DNA from: Pyricularia pennisetigena
Taxonomy: Eukaryota; Ascomycota; Sordariomycetes; Magnaporthales; Pyriculariaceae
Direction of reading: 5' to 3'
Assembly: GCF_004337985.1 (NCBI RefSeq)
Contig: NW_021940926.1
Span: forward strand, 282,668-346,667
Length of the DNA: 64,000 bases
The translations under genes were made by a program, and so were the position numbers. The notes under the pieces were generated by a model that was not told the origin of the DNA, made no database searches, and saw nothing but the letters and a program-made list of their open reading frames with translations. Of the stretch, positions 33,938 to 44,382 are shown piece by piece. Every line of letters begins with the position of its first letter. Position 1 is the stretch's first letter.

Positions 33938-35288
33938 CTCAGCGCCGCTTCGAATGTGCCCGGCACGAGCGTTCCCTACCAGATGTTCCAACCTCATCAC
34001 GCCCCAGCTCGTAACCTCGTAGAAGGGTCATTACTCTCGATTGAGAAAGAGAGTGTCAAGCCAGCAATTGTGACGCATATGCTGCACCTGAGAGGGGTGG
34101 GAGGAGGCCTTTAAGTGTTTCCATAGATATCGGCCGCGCCCAGACAAATGTGTAATCCTTCTACGCCATACCTTGGAAGTTGCGTGGCATAAGTAGAGCG
34201 CCTTTTCTGCATGCAACGTGGCACGACACGATCACTAACCAAGCTCAAGTCCCGAGGCATTGCCAGGGCTTGTGGCCGTTAAATGGGGCGTACGCCTGCA
34301 ATGGGGACCCAGGCAATGCGTTTTGTGTTTTCCACGAAGCTCAAACATTGTCCGCACAAAACAGGCAGCAGGCAACCATGGCCCCATCTTAACGTAGAAG
34401 GGAAGCTGGTGAAGGTGTGGTACATCTGCTGGGATGGAGGTCTGAAGGCAAATGAGACCCGTAAGCGTATATTTGCATGAGTCGTCATCAGCCTTCATCT
34501 GGTGGCTCGCTTGATGCGGCTATGCCCGGGGTGCATGTTGCAGGTAAGCGTTGAATAGTTTGGTGATTTGGGCTGCTTGTACGAAGTGAATTAGAACTGA
34601 TAGGGTTTGGCCTTGAGAAGATGGCTGGTAGAGGAAGCGTTAGAAACAAGCATCAAGACAGCGACGTTAACACCGCAGTGCGAATGGCGTCTCGACAGAG
34701 ACCATCAGCGCGGCTACTGCACTTGGGCCACGAGGGGTGAAGCAAGAAAATGGGGCTTGCCCACAGGCAGAGGGCCGCTCTGCCACCTCACCTTAACAGC
34801 ACCCGGAGGCAGGCAAACAGGCACTTCGAGCGTCAGGCTCGTCTTGTATCAAGTACCCAAAGAACATAAGTCGTGGAAGTGGAAATGGAGGTAGCGGTCA
34901 GGCTTAACCATGGCAGCCAGGTCTATGACCGTACCGTACCAATAGTCCCACCTCCCCTCCACCAGCCAACACCCCTTCCAAGTTAGACTAATTTCCGCCT
35001 GGGCTACAAATGCAACCATGAATGACTACGCGGTTGCCTTGCGCGAACCGTTTGGCGAACCACGCACGGCACCCACCTAAATAGATACCTGCCGACAACC
35101 CCCTTCGGAAATGGTATAAAATGGTGACTTGCGTCGACTTTTGCTGGTTAGCTGTGATCTCTAAGATCACCCTTGTCTTCCTGGGTTCAATGGTCTTGGC
35201 GATCACGTGAGGTCACGTGATCCGATCCTTATGTAATCTTCGTCTCGCCGGTCGGTGATCTTCTGCAAGCGAGTATCGTCAGGATGGG
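33938..35288. other. intergenic region without recognised gene
   Basis: No family recognised on either strand. It contains the double CACGTG inverted repeat at 35201-35222 and ends at the 3' tail of LINE copy 1. Confidence 0.4.
35201..35222. promoter_or_regulatory. perfect inverted repeat with two CACGTG E-boxes
   Basis: GATCACGTGA and TCACGTGATC are separated by two bases. CACGTG is the core site of fungal bHLH regulators such as Pho4 and Cbf1. Which gene it served is unclear because a LINE now lies immediately to the right. Confidence 0.35.
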
Positions 35289-37147
35289 TAGTAGTAGTAG
35301 TAGTAGTAGTATTAGTTAACGCCGGGCTCGGCCCGGCTTGTTAGCCGGCCGTTAGCAACCTCCCGAGGGGTATCTCGGCGCGCGTTCTATCTTCTTTATT
35401 TACACAGGGGGAAAACAAGGAGGGCAGAGGCGGATCGTGCCTGACCGGGTTCGGGCCCGGTCCTGCTTAGGGGGTTAGTTCACTGACGCGACCCCGTGCC
35501 TAAGGTGCACGGAGGGTTCGTCTGACGGCTTGTGCCGTGAAGTGTGGGTGAAAAGGCAGTAAGTCTATTCCTCGTCAGAGTTCGAGTCGTTTACGATCGG
35601 TGTCCCTAGGCGTAAAGTGCGTTCGTGGCGCGCGGGGCGCTGGCGGGCCGCTCTGGGGCGGGCGCTGAAGTAGTTGGTGGCTATCGAAAACGCCTCAAAG
35701 CTTTTCGGTTGCCCGAAGCTTGTCTGGAAGAATTTCCAGCGTTGGGCGCGATTTGGCGGCCCGGCCGGCCGGTCGTTATCAGGCCACGGCCAGTTTCTCC
35801 ACACCGCCCGCGAATAGCGGCAGTGCACCGGGTGCTCAGGGGAGGTCCGCTTCCAGCACCAGGCACACGAGGTGTTTGCATCCTGGTGGTTGAAACGGTC
35901 ATGGTAGGCTTTGAAATCGCCGTGGCCGGTCCTCATGGCCAAATAATGGCCCAGTAGGGGTCTTGGCAAACGCAGTTCCTCGGGCTCCTTTCTCGGTGTG
36001 TATTGGAATTTCCATTCCCTATATGCGGGGGACCGTTCCTTGCATTTCCTACAGTAAACTATAGTCACAGGGTTGGACCAGACCCTCTAACGGACAGGCC
36101 AGCTAGAGCCCTCCTAGTCGCTGGATACCCAGCCTGCCACGTAAATACAAGGTTTGCACCTTAAGCCTACCGCATCCACAAAAAGGCCTCTTGATAGACC
36201 GACGCGCGCATCCGTCCTCTCCGGCTAAAATAGCATCTCTTCCGCCTAACATGCCGACGACATCATCTGCCCCGGTGTACGTCCCTAGTGCGAGTAGAAA
36301 GCTTCGAAAAGCCGGCGACACCCCGTACATGTCCATCCACAGCTTAGTCCCCCGTTGGTTCCTGGGCTAGCCCAGCGCCACAATGTGGACATGAATGCAA
36401 TCGAGTTCTTCCCGTCCTCCAGACCCGGCGCAGATTCCCAGTGCGAGTGAGAAGCATGGGGCGCCTCAGTCACACTATTCCACCACGGCCCACCGTCCAC
36501 GGGGTGTACCAAGGGTGCGAACCAAGGCCGTGCCCACGTTTCTTGCTTCCCGTTACCCAAAGCCGTCTCCAGCAATGGGCCGACCACGTCTTGCTGTCGG
36601 GACCCTTTGGAGACTGCCGCGCCGGCACAGTGCTTCCGGTCCACGTACAACTAACCAACCCCCGTAACGGCACTACCTCCTCGCTGCAGGCAATCCCAGA
36701 AGGTGTGAGGGGGTGAGAGGGTGCCCTGTCGATTCGAAGAACCGTCGGGTGGTTCTCAGCCTAATTTCCCTTTCTTTTAAACCGTATTGTCTAGCCTTCC
36801 GGGGAAGGACGCCTGCCTTTCCGGCTGGCAAAGTTTTTTGTGCCACGCTGGCTCGCATCGCGAGATTGGGCCTTGTCTTGTGCGCCTCTATGCGGGTGGC
36901 GCGCCGAGCCGCCGATCGGACTCTTCCTTCACCACGATCAGTGGAAAACTCGTCAAAGGGGAGATCTGTCGATTATACATGGGTGTTGCGAGGAAAGGCG
37001 TTCCGTGTAGTGACGGTGCTTAGGGCGACAGGTTGAAGAGTTTTTCGTGTGTGCGCGCCTGTTAGGGCTACAGGCGGAAGTCCCGCGCAAACGTTAACAG
37101 CATGGTCCGTGCGCCCATACTGAAAATTTTGTGTACGGGAGAGAGTT
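35289..37147 (-). mobile_element. RT-less LINE copy 1
   Basis: It begins on the minus strand at AACTCTCTCCCG (37147) and ends at 35289 with a CTA/TAC repeat tail behind a stem-loop (35321-35337). It is the same family as 49972-52517 in opposite orientation. Relative to that copy it lacks 677 bp covering RNase H; the junction near 36033 carries a single GAACGG, where copy 2 has two. No target duplication is seen (GGATGGG at the 3' side, GGTCGTT at the 5' side). Its 5' end lies in the 3' part of the cyclin gene. Confidence 0.88.
35565..36068 (-). pseudogene. LINE C-terminal ORF remnant, RNase H lost
   Basis: The 167-residue frame matches residues 228-385 of the copy 2 ORF (SPAYREWKFQYTPRKEPEE through the C-terminal CCHC and LGTPIVNDSNSDEE). 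Its first ten residues come from fusing sequence upstream of the deleted RNase H domain to sequence downstream of it. Confidence 0.85.
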
Positions 37148-37811
37148 GGTCGTTCCTTGCTAACCTCCCCTTCGTAATAAGTTCTTCGGAAATTCCAAAA
37201 CGTATTGATTTCAGGAACATTTCCAGCTCGTGATACAAATCACTGTTCTCAATCTTCAGATCCCAAGATAGCAGATCAAGGAGCTGTCTCTCCATTTCGT
37301 TTACTCCTGCAGTACTGAAATGGAAGCCATAACCTAGGTTGTCACCGTTTGCGTCCACTGCACGTAGGAATGCGTATTTGGCCCATTCCTTGTTCCAGGG
37401 CGATTTATCGTTTAAGTATTTGGCTGTCAGTATCAGGTTTGCCAAGAAAAGTCTATACGGCGTACTTGGATGACCAATGCAGTTTTGGAGGCGAGCTTTT
37501 AGCCGACTTAAATAAACCAAAGAAGACATTAATGTTGCAGCTCGGACTTTGGAATGCCAAACCAGGTTGGCAATAAACCTCTCAAGGTCCGATATCCTGG
37601 ACTCAACAGACATGTTTGTTCTTTTGTCATTTTCACAAACGATTACCTCGCTTGTCCTTACAGCGAGATATTTGATCGTTTCCCATGTTATGGGGCTGCT
37701 TACGAAGGCCCGCAGGGCTGTGGCGTTTAGAGCATCATCATTCGGATCCGAAGACTCTAAGCTTTTGCAGTAATCAATCGACATGGCTAGGTGGCTGACG
37801 CTGGCATCCAT
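37068..37811 (-). CDS. cyclin-box protein (PCL/Pho80-like), C-terminus replaced by LINE sequence
   Basis: A 247-residue frame from ATG 37811. Residues about 75-205 fit the cyclin N-terminal box of PCL-type G1/phosphate cyclins: LERFIANLVWHSKV, then a helix LVYLSRLKARL, then YRLFLANLILTAKYLND, the KEWAKYA block and VNEMERQLLDLLSWDL. Such cyclins partner Pho85-class CDKs in cell-cycle or nutrient control. Only about the first 221 residues are native; from about position 37147 the frame runs into the 5' end of LINE copy 1, which supplies the last 26 residues. Loss of the extreme C-terminus may leave the cyclin box usable. Subfamily is inferred from pattern only. Confidence 0.75.
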   Translation of the reverse strand: MDASVSHLAMSIDYCKSLESSDPNDDALNATALRAFVSSPITWETIKYLAVRTSEVIVCENDKRTNMSVESRISDLERFIANLVWHSKVRAATLMSSLVYLSRLKARLQNCIGHPSTPYRLFLANLILTAKYLNDKSPWNKEWAKYAFLRAVDANGDNLGYGFHFSTAGVNEMERQLLDLLSWDLKIENSDLYHELEMFLKSIRFGISEELITKGRLARNDQLSPVHKIFSMGARTMLLTFARDFRL

Positions 37812-38772
37812 GCGCTAGCTTAGCAGCTGCCAGTAGTCGACCGAAAGAATGTACAAAACAAAGACGTAAAATGTGTTCGTTTCAGAAGTAGACGATATTT
37901 TTTGCAAAAAGAAGGGAACAAAACGAATAACAGAATAGAGATTACGGAGCACGATTAAAAAGCCAGGTTTTGTTAACGGACCAATCTTTTATTTTGGGCG
38001 CGAAAACTCCGCTTTATGGCAAGCACGCAGGGTGAAATTGCGACCAAGCCTTGCGATGTAGTCAAGTTCTTGGCCTGGCCAAATTCTGGGACCATAGGAG
38101 CTGATAAACTTGACACGAACGCCTGGCGGTACTAAATCCACCAATCTCCACAACATTAACATGCCTGATTTGGTACAGTACGTATTGTATTACTTTTAAA
38201 TATATATTATTATAGACTTTTGTTGCCTGGCCTTCCGAACCCCAGCGGGATTACTTGGTTGAGGACACGAGTCTGTAAGCATCCAGACTACCTTTGACCT
38301 ACCAGTTTCCAGTTCTTGTCCTTATTCCAGCCCAGCTTCCTCCAACCTGCCATTTCAGTTGCATCGCATGCGCCCATGTGCACTCTCCTATGATTGGGAA
38401 GAACCCCGCCCTCCGTCGCCATCTGCGCAAAAACAGTCTCGGTATTGCCCAGTGACGCGCTAGCATGGCCGGTGAGGCTTACGTCTGCCGTATCTACCGC
38501 GAACAAGAGACCGAATTCCCCAGCCGTCAGGTAGGCGTCTGTCGAATCGTTACCGGGAAACGTAAAACAAAACATTCCTTTTCGCAGGAACAGCCACCTG
38601 TTGAATGGTTAGTGAGACTAAAATACGGTCTCTTATTTTTTACCCGACCTTACAAATTATATGGTGTGTTGTACGGCCCCTCGGACTTTCCTGGCGGAAA
38701 AACGCTCCAGGTGATTTTTTATACGTTCCCCAAACTCAAATTGCCCCCAGCGTCGATGGGCATATCCACTTC
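37812..38772. other. mostly unassigned; short minus-strand ORF
   Basis: A minus-strand frame at 38288-38575 (95 codons, possibly extended upstream from an acceptor CACTAAC...CAACAG near 38600) contains FPGNDSTDAYLTAGEFGLLFAVDT but no known domain. It may be a downstream exon of the SINE-split ORF at 38773-39648. The rest shows nothing recognised. Confidence 0.3.
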
Positions 38773-39000
38773 CTAACATTCAATCGTGGAGGCGCCATTT
38801 TGTGCACCGATCGCCGTTGCGTTTAATCGCATTTCTGCCACTGTGTAGGGAGCAAAAAGCGAAACGGTTAACGGAAACGCTTTGACAAAACGCATTTCCG
38901 ACTCTTTCGTACGACGTATGTCGTCCACGTGGCTGAATGGAATAGGACAGTCAATGGCCCGGGCCTGATTAAAAATAAAGACGGGTAGTGTGATCCTTTT

Positions 39001-39486
39001 TTTTTGGGGGGATGGCGCAGTGGTTAAGCGCCATGGCTGTTACTTGTGTAACGTAGGTTCGAATCCTGCTCCCTCCACCTCCTCCCCACTTAATGTGGCA
39101 AGGATAACCCGGCTGGCTATCGACAACAACCACCCGCCTGTGCCGTCGAGCCCACACTTGTTGGGAACTTCGTCTACATGGCTACAAACGACCGACAGCA
39201 CCGCTGGTTGGACACAGGCCCCTCTCGACGAAGAGCCGTCAACTGCCGTCAGACGAATCCTCCGTGCGCCTGAAGGCACGGGGTCGCGTCAGTGAACCAA
39301 CCCTGTAAGCAGGGCCGGGCACGAACCCGGTCAGGCTCGATTCGCTTCTATGCCCTTGTTTTCCGCTGTGTAAATAGAGAAAAATAGAAAGCGCGCCGAG
39401 ATACCCCTCGGGAGGTTGCTAACGGCCGGCTAATGAGCCGGGCCGAGCCCGGCGTTAAATAATACTACTACTACTACTACTACTAC
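39001..39486 (+). mobile_element. tRNA-derived SINE with LINE-derived 3' tail
   Basis: The head (39006-39077) is tRNA-like: 7-bp acceptor pairing GGGGGGA/TCCCTCC, D-arm stem GCGC/GCGC, A box TGGCGCAGTGG (39013-39023), B box GGTTCGAATCC (39056-39066) and a 5-bp T-arm. The body runs to about 39244. From 39245 to the end it is homologous to the 3' end of the LINE copies at 35.3 and 52.3 kb, including the stem-loop (39437-39453) and the CTA-repeat tail. A perfect 15-bp target duplication TAGTGTGATCCTTTT flanks it (38986-39000 and 39487-39501). This is a textbook LINE-dependent SINE. Confidence 0.92.
39013..39066 (+). promoter_or_regulatory. internal RNA polymerase III promoter (A and B boxes)
   Basis: TGGCGCAGTGG fits the A-box consensus TRGYNNANNNG and GGTTCGAATCC fits the B-box GGTTCGANTCC exactly. 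They start 43 bp apart. Confidence 0.85.
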
Positions 39487-39833
39487 TAGTGTGATCCTTT
39501 TGATTGGGTTCAAGTCGAAATAGAACGAAAAACCGTGTACAGGCCGGCAATAACTCCAAAACTCAAACTCCCACATTAGTTTGCCTTGATTGTTAGTCAA
39601 ATACCCCGTCCCCGGTTGTATTATATCTTCCTTATTAAAAACTAGCATTTTCGTATTTATAATCTCCTGTTAATAAAGGCCGGACACGGCGGGGTTTCAG
39701 GTGACAATCGGCTATATCCTGTTTTTGTTGGTGCATTAAAGCTTTGGTATATTTACGCATTTACTATGCAAGCTAGATTCGAAACTATAGCCTTTGTCCC
39801 TACCCGAGTGGTAAAACCTTCGCCTATCTTTGT

Positions 39834-40496
39834 CTAGCTGGATGGCCGCCTTCTCTTCTTTCTGCCGTTTTCGCTTTCGTTCTCCAAGATTGAAAAAAGA
39901 TTGCTGCCGTCCTCCAAAAGGCTAGGGTAATGTTTCAAAAGCATCGACATGATTTTTTCGTTATCCTCTCTCACGACCAGCAAATCTCGCGCCTGTTGTT
40001 CGACCACATGTTCCAATCCCTCGACTTGAGCTTTGTTCAGGTCCGCATTTTTGACAAGCTGGCAGTGCTGCTGCTCCCACGCAGCTTGGTTCATCCCGGC
40101 TTCTTCGAGTTGAAGCTCCAGACTTTGATTGATTTTCATCATCTCCTCCTGGTTTTTGATGGCCCTGGTATGGTCCGACATAAGTTCCTTTTGTCCTTCC
40201 TGCAAATCGTGCACTCTGTAAAGCAATGCCTGAGCTTCCACACGCTCCTGCTGGTAGATCCGCTCTCTTTTCACATTTATCTGGCGGGCGGACTCAATCA
40301 TCTGCAGTGCGCGACAGAGATAATGGTCAAGATGATCATAGTTGGGCACCTGATGATGTATTAACTTCACGCTTTCCCAACCCCTGAGCAAATCGGTCTG
40401 GGGACGTTTGGGAAATGGTGGGGTGGCAGTTACCATGTCGTCTTCATTCGAAGCAGCTGCGCCGCTTGATACGTGGTTTTGAGGCGCGGCTACCAT
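39834..40496 (-). CDS. coiled-coil protein of unknown function
   Basis: A 220-residue single-exon frame from ATG 40496. After a low-complexity N-terminus and a WESVKLIHHQVPNYDHLDHYL segment, residues about 65-190 are rich in heptad-like E/Q/L/K (QQERVEAQALLYRVHDLQEG, MKINQSLELQLEEA, QVEGLEHVVEQQARDLLVVR), predicting a long coiled coil. It ends in a basic GRKKRRRPSS tail that could act as a nuclear localisation signal. No known family recognised. It resembles in style the other coiled-coil genes at 44.4 and 61 kb. Confidence 0.6.
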   Translation of the reverse strand: MVAAPQNHVSSGAAASNEDDMVTATPPFPKRPQTDLLRGWESVKLIHHQVPNYDHLDHYLCRALQMIESARQINVKRERIYQQERVEAQALLYRVHDLQEGQKELMSDHTRAIKNQEEMMKINQSLELQLEEAGMNQAAWEQQHCQLVKNADLNKAQVEGLEHVVEQQARDLLVVREDNEKIMSMLLKHYPSLLEDGSNLFSILENESENGRKKRRRPSS

Positions 40497-42658
40497 GGCT
40501 TTTAGGGTCCTGTGATGCTATGCAACTGACAGTATTGATAAAGTAGACTAGCCACTGTTTTGACCTAGGAGTTGGCGATGGTAGCGGCGTCGGACTCGAC
40601 TTTCATAATAAATGTTCTTTTTTCCCTATGCCTACATCCACATCCTGAAGGTTGCCAGTCAAAACGGGGTTTCTATCGCCTGCGCCTGTTCGCCCACGCA
40701 GTTAGATTCCGCACAAACGGTCCAAATCTGGTCTTTGGCGATCTTTTTTGTGATAGCCGCCTTTTTCCCTCTTTTGGTCGATGTTGGTGCTGTGCAAAAG
40801 TAACAACATGATAATGCTGCTTTGGGTTGCACCTCCGGTTCCTAATTCGGCACCTTTGCAGGGAGCACCTTCCGTAAAACCTGGTAAATGTACGGGCCCC
40901 ACTACTCTTCGGTTGATAATCTCAGTTTGGCCTTTCGGCCCTGTATTTCAGGCGTACAAACACCAACTGCGCATTTGAAAAGTGGCAAACTCGAGGATCG
41001 CAGCGTCCTTTTGCTGGACCCGGGGTTTTGGTTCTTATCACCACCTTGGCAAAGCTCCATCCCTGTTTTTTTTGCGACGGAGTAGCATTTCGACGGATAT
41101 TAATGGCACTAAAATCCCACTTTTTCGAATCGTGTTGCTAACGTTTTTTCTTCCTGCCAATTGCTTAATAATATTATACTATATATGGGTAACTCTCGCG
41201 GCATCACCGTTCGATTTTTAGCTGTTACATATCACCAACTTCATCACAATCCCGAGGCTCTGGTTCAAAGTACCAAAAATTGTCGTCATTAATGTCGCGA
41301 CAGTTCAACCTCATCACAGCGACAAAAAAGGTCCAAGGTTGCGGTTCCAGCATTTGCGAGACCCTCCTGCCTAATGTTGCTTGCGGTCACAGTTTCGTTT
41401 AGACCACATCACCAGCATTTCCCTCTCCTTATTTCGGTCACACACATATGTTAAACTTGGCATCACATCGTCCACACGCCTGGCGTATCGGTTGAAAAGG
41501 TTGCAATGTGACGCCCCAGCAGGCCGCTAACGGTAAAATCCTGGAAACATTGTCCTGTAGCATTGGACGTGGACACATTTAGTGCATTATATCAAAGGTC
41601 TAGATTGAATCGTCAAATCCTGGAATCTGCCCTACGGGACGCATTTGCGGCCTGGTTGTCTGTGAGCCTTTCTTATTTTTATGCTTATTAACTCCGCCTT
41701 AACACGGAGCGCCGAAATGCCTGTGCTCACAATGTGGCACTTTGTTATGGGGAAATTACGGGAAACGGTGCGTAGTGTGATTTATAATGCAGCCCTGGTT
41801 ATCTGTAAAGGCTCAAGAATCATATTGCTCGCCCGACCAAAGCATCCCCTGGTTAATTCACCGAGATAACGGGTGCAAATGACCAACGGTTTGTAAAAAG
41901 GTTCAAAGGTTCCAAACGTGTTGTACGATATTACTTTTGTTGGCTATTTTCGTCATCGGTTTAAAATGGGTCGGCAAACCCATTTTTGGATTGCAAATCG
42001 TCACACAAACCAACATCGACCAATTCCTGTCGAACTGTTCCTCACTTCCCCTCCTTTTCTCCCCCTAATCGTTGTTTTGCATCCTGCCCCGGCTTATGTT
42101 ATTTACCCCGCTTCTGTGCTACATAACTGGGTCCCCTGTCCCTTCAACCGATTCTGATCTTCGCAATCAAAGCGGACCCAGGGGAGCACCGCCTGGAAAT
42201 GAAAAATCCACTGGATGGGGCCGTATCCTCTCCAAAAAGCATTAACGGCACCAACAGCACTAACAGTACCAGCAGCACCGATCCCAGGGACGCAATACCC
42301 CCAACTGCGATTGTATGCATCGCATCATTGGGAAAACATGCCTCCCAAGGCCCTTTTCGCGGCCCTTTTGCTGGAAATCTGTTGCCATATATCATGCTTC
42401 CTTTTCCCGTCGGATCGCCATGGTAAACTTTGTAAAACAATCCAAAATTCTATCTGGGTAAACTTCTTTGAATAAAATCTTTTTTGACCTCCAAACTTCA
42501 CAACTTGTCAATACAATTTAAATTCACCCAAAACTGTGCCAACATTCGGTTTTATGCCGGCACTCAGCTGACACAACCCCTTCCCTACGGGCACGGATTT
42601 AATTGGCAACAATCTCGTCGCCCTGCAAAAACTCCGCGCGGGGGCCTAGTGCCAAATT
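40497..42658. other. region without recognised gene
   Basis: Balanced composition and only short, unconvincing frames on both strands. No domains, repeats or RNA genes recognised. Confidence 0.4.
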
Positions 42659-43656
42659 ATGAACATCCACGCTAATGCAGGCCACGCAGGCTTTGACAAC
42701 CACAATGGCAGCAATTGCTACGCAGACGTGCCACACAATCAAACCACATCAATGCGACATTGCAACCCAAAACCCGACACACTTTTGGGCGTGCAGGCGC
42801 GGAACCACCAACACCGTTTTCGTGTAGGATATCCGCAGCTGCATCCGCTTGATACCGGGTTGTTCTGGCGTCGGGTGGCAGAAAACCCCGCTTTCCCATC
42901 GAATCCGAGCAACCAAATCGCGCCAATTGCGGCCACGCCAATTTCAACGCGACCAATTAGAAAACGTAATACGTGCAGAAAACCGCAACCACGGGCCAAG
43001 ATATCAAACGAATTGAGGCGAAAGATTTACTTTTTTCATCGCAAAAACAAAGGTTTAAATCAAGCCAAAATAGGAGCTCATTTCAAAAAGGACCGAAGGT
43101 AGGTATTCGCAAACATTTTATTTACCATCCAGCATTTGAACACCGTTCAAACTTGAACTACTTTTGTGTATACATGCTTTGTAATTAAATTACTGACGGA
43201 AAACTTAATTTTAGCACAATTTCCAAAATCTTATCCAACAAAAGAAATTTTCTAACGCCAGATGAAATGTGTGTGGTTAATATTGAGGACAAGCTAATTG
43301 CCTGGACTCAAAAATATCCGTCTTCTTCTATTAATCAGATCCGGGACCAAGTCGGACGTCTTTGCCAAAACACCCCAGACATCTCGGTTCAACTTGCAAA
43401 ACAACTCCAGTCCGCGACCTCGTTGAAAATCTTTCAACAAGAGCATCACTTTGGCGTCCTTTGTTTCCAGCCCTCCGAGCCCTCTATCTTACATTGCAAC
43501 AGGTCGCCAGCGTCCCCGGAGGAATGTTTGCTTGGGTCTCCGTTTGCTGTGCCTCAAAAAGGCAATGGGATTAACGGGAGCGACTGCTTTTCCGATTTTG
43601 CTTTTGAAAATGGTTCGTTTAACAACGCAAACACCTTAATTTCTGTGCGCTGCTAA
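42659..43656 (+). CDS. CENP-B/Psq-type helix-turn-helix protein, two exons
   Basis: Exon 1 42659-43098 and exon 2 43215-43656 join in frame through a 116-bp intron (GTAGGT...TTTTAG), giving 293 residues. Across the junction lies a helix-turn-helix of the kind at the N-terminus of pogo transposases, Abp1/CENP-B and Psq proteins: KISNELRRKIYFFHRKN, then GLNQAKIGAHFKKDR, then STISKILSNK, starting near residue 112. No DDE catalytic core follows, so it looks like a domesticated or regulatory DNA-binding protein and not a transposase. The first 100 residues are Asn/Pro-rich and uninformative. Start codon is the first ATG in frame; an upstream exon is possible. Confidence 0.6.
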
Positions 43657-43710
43657 TTTTGCCAATCAGCCTCGCCGTTTATAAATACCCCAACAAACAC
43701 CGCGTCGCTG

Positions 43711-44124
43711 ATGTCATCGCCTGCTCCTTCCGACGGCGCATTTGTGTATATCCAACAAAACTCATGGCCAATTAAGGCTTGTAACAGTCAAGGGGGGGAG
43801 GACCACACGCCGGCCTTTTACCAGAGCAGCAACCAGCTTTGTGGGGACAAAGGACTGACGTCCAAATTCTGTCAGGTGCCGGCAGCAGCTTCATCGGCCC
43901 TGGAGCTTCCGCCCATCAACTCTTTTTCCGTACCGCCCACGTTACTGCAGATTTGCGACAACGATTACACCACACTTCAATCAGCAGACCTCGTTTTTAA
44001 TAGTGCCGGTTATGGTGAACCGGCAAAGGAGGACGCAAAGTGTTGGAATAACAATAATTATCGAACTTGGGTGGGGCTCCCCAGTCAGATAGATAAACAT
44101 GCGATTCCGGTGTCTTACTTGTAA
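43711..44124 (+). CDS. hypothetical protein or downstream exon
   Basis: A 137-codon frame from ATG 43711 with no recognised domain. It starts 55 bp after the stop of the helix-turn-helix gene on the same strand, so it may be a further exon if that stop lies in an intron. Composition is Ser/Asn/Gln-rich. Confidence 0.35.
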   Translation: MSSPAPSDGAFVYIQQNSWPIKACNSQGGEDHTPAFYQSSNQLCGDKGLTSKFCQVPAAASSALELPPINSFSVPPTLLQICDNDYTTLQSADLVFNSAGYGEPAKEDAKCWNNNNYRTWVGLPSQIDKHAIPVSYL

Positions 44125-44382
44125 ACTACCCATGGATCCACAAAACCCTTTTCTTTTATGTCGGAACAGATTGTAAATAGCTTCCTTTTCTATGCTAGAG
44201 ATATATGTACACAGAAATTGTTGCAGTAATTCGTATTAATTACTTGTTTCGAAGGAGCCGCAGGACCGTTATTAAATTATCCTAATCATGGGACAACTGA
44301 TGCAGATAACCTATTTTCACTTCTTGATTTGACAGAAAAGTTCAACTTGCAAAAAAACACAGACGCCATTTGCTTTCTCCAT

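Larger units (their letters stand above)
38773..39648 (-). pseudogene. unknown ORF split by a SINE insertion
   Basis: A minus-strand frame starts at ATG 39648, runs 54 codons to the SINE, and resumes in the same frame at 38985 when the SINE (39001-39486) and one copy of its 15-bp target duplication are taken out. It then continues 70 codons to TAG 38773-38775. That uninterrupted pre-insertion frame of 124 codons is the evidence for a real gene. No domain is recognised. With the SINE present, the frame runs into the CTA-repeat tail, which reads as poly-valine, and soon stops. Confidence 0.5.

Noticed and set aside
39006..39077. A functional tRNA gene on the plus strand
   Set aside because: Acceptor, D and T arms fit, but the anticodon arm does not form a normal 5-bp stem with 7-base loop, and the segment continues into a 486-bp unit with target duplications and a LINE tail. 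It is the head of a SINE.
39430..39648. A protein ending in poly-valine (and the similar end at 52458-52540)
   Set aside because: The valine run is only the CTA-repeat tail of the SINE/LINE read on the opposite strand, so it is an insertion artefact of the reading frame.
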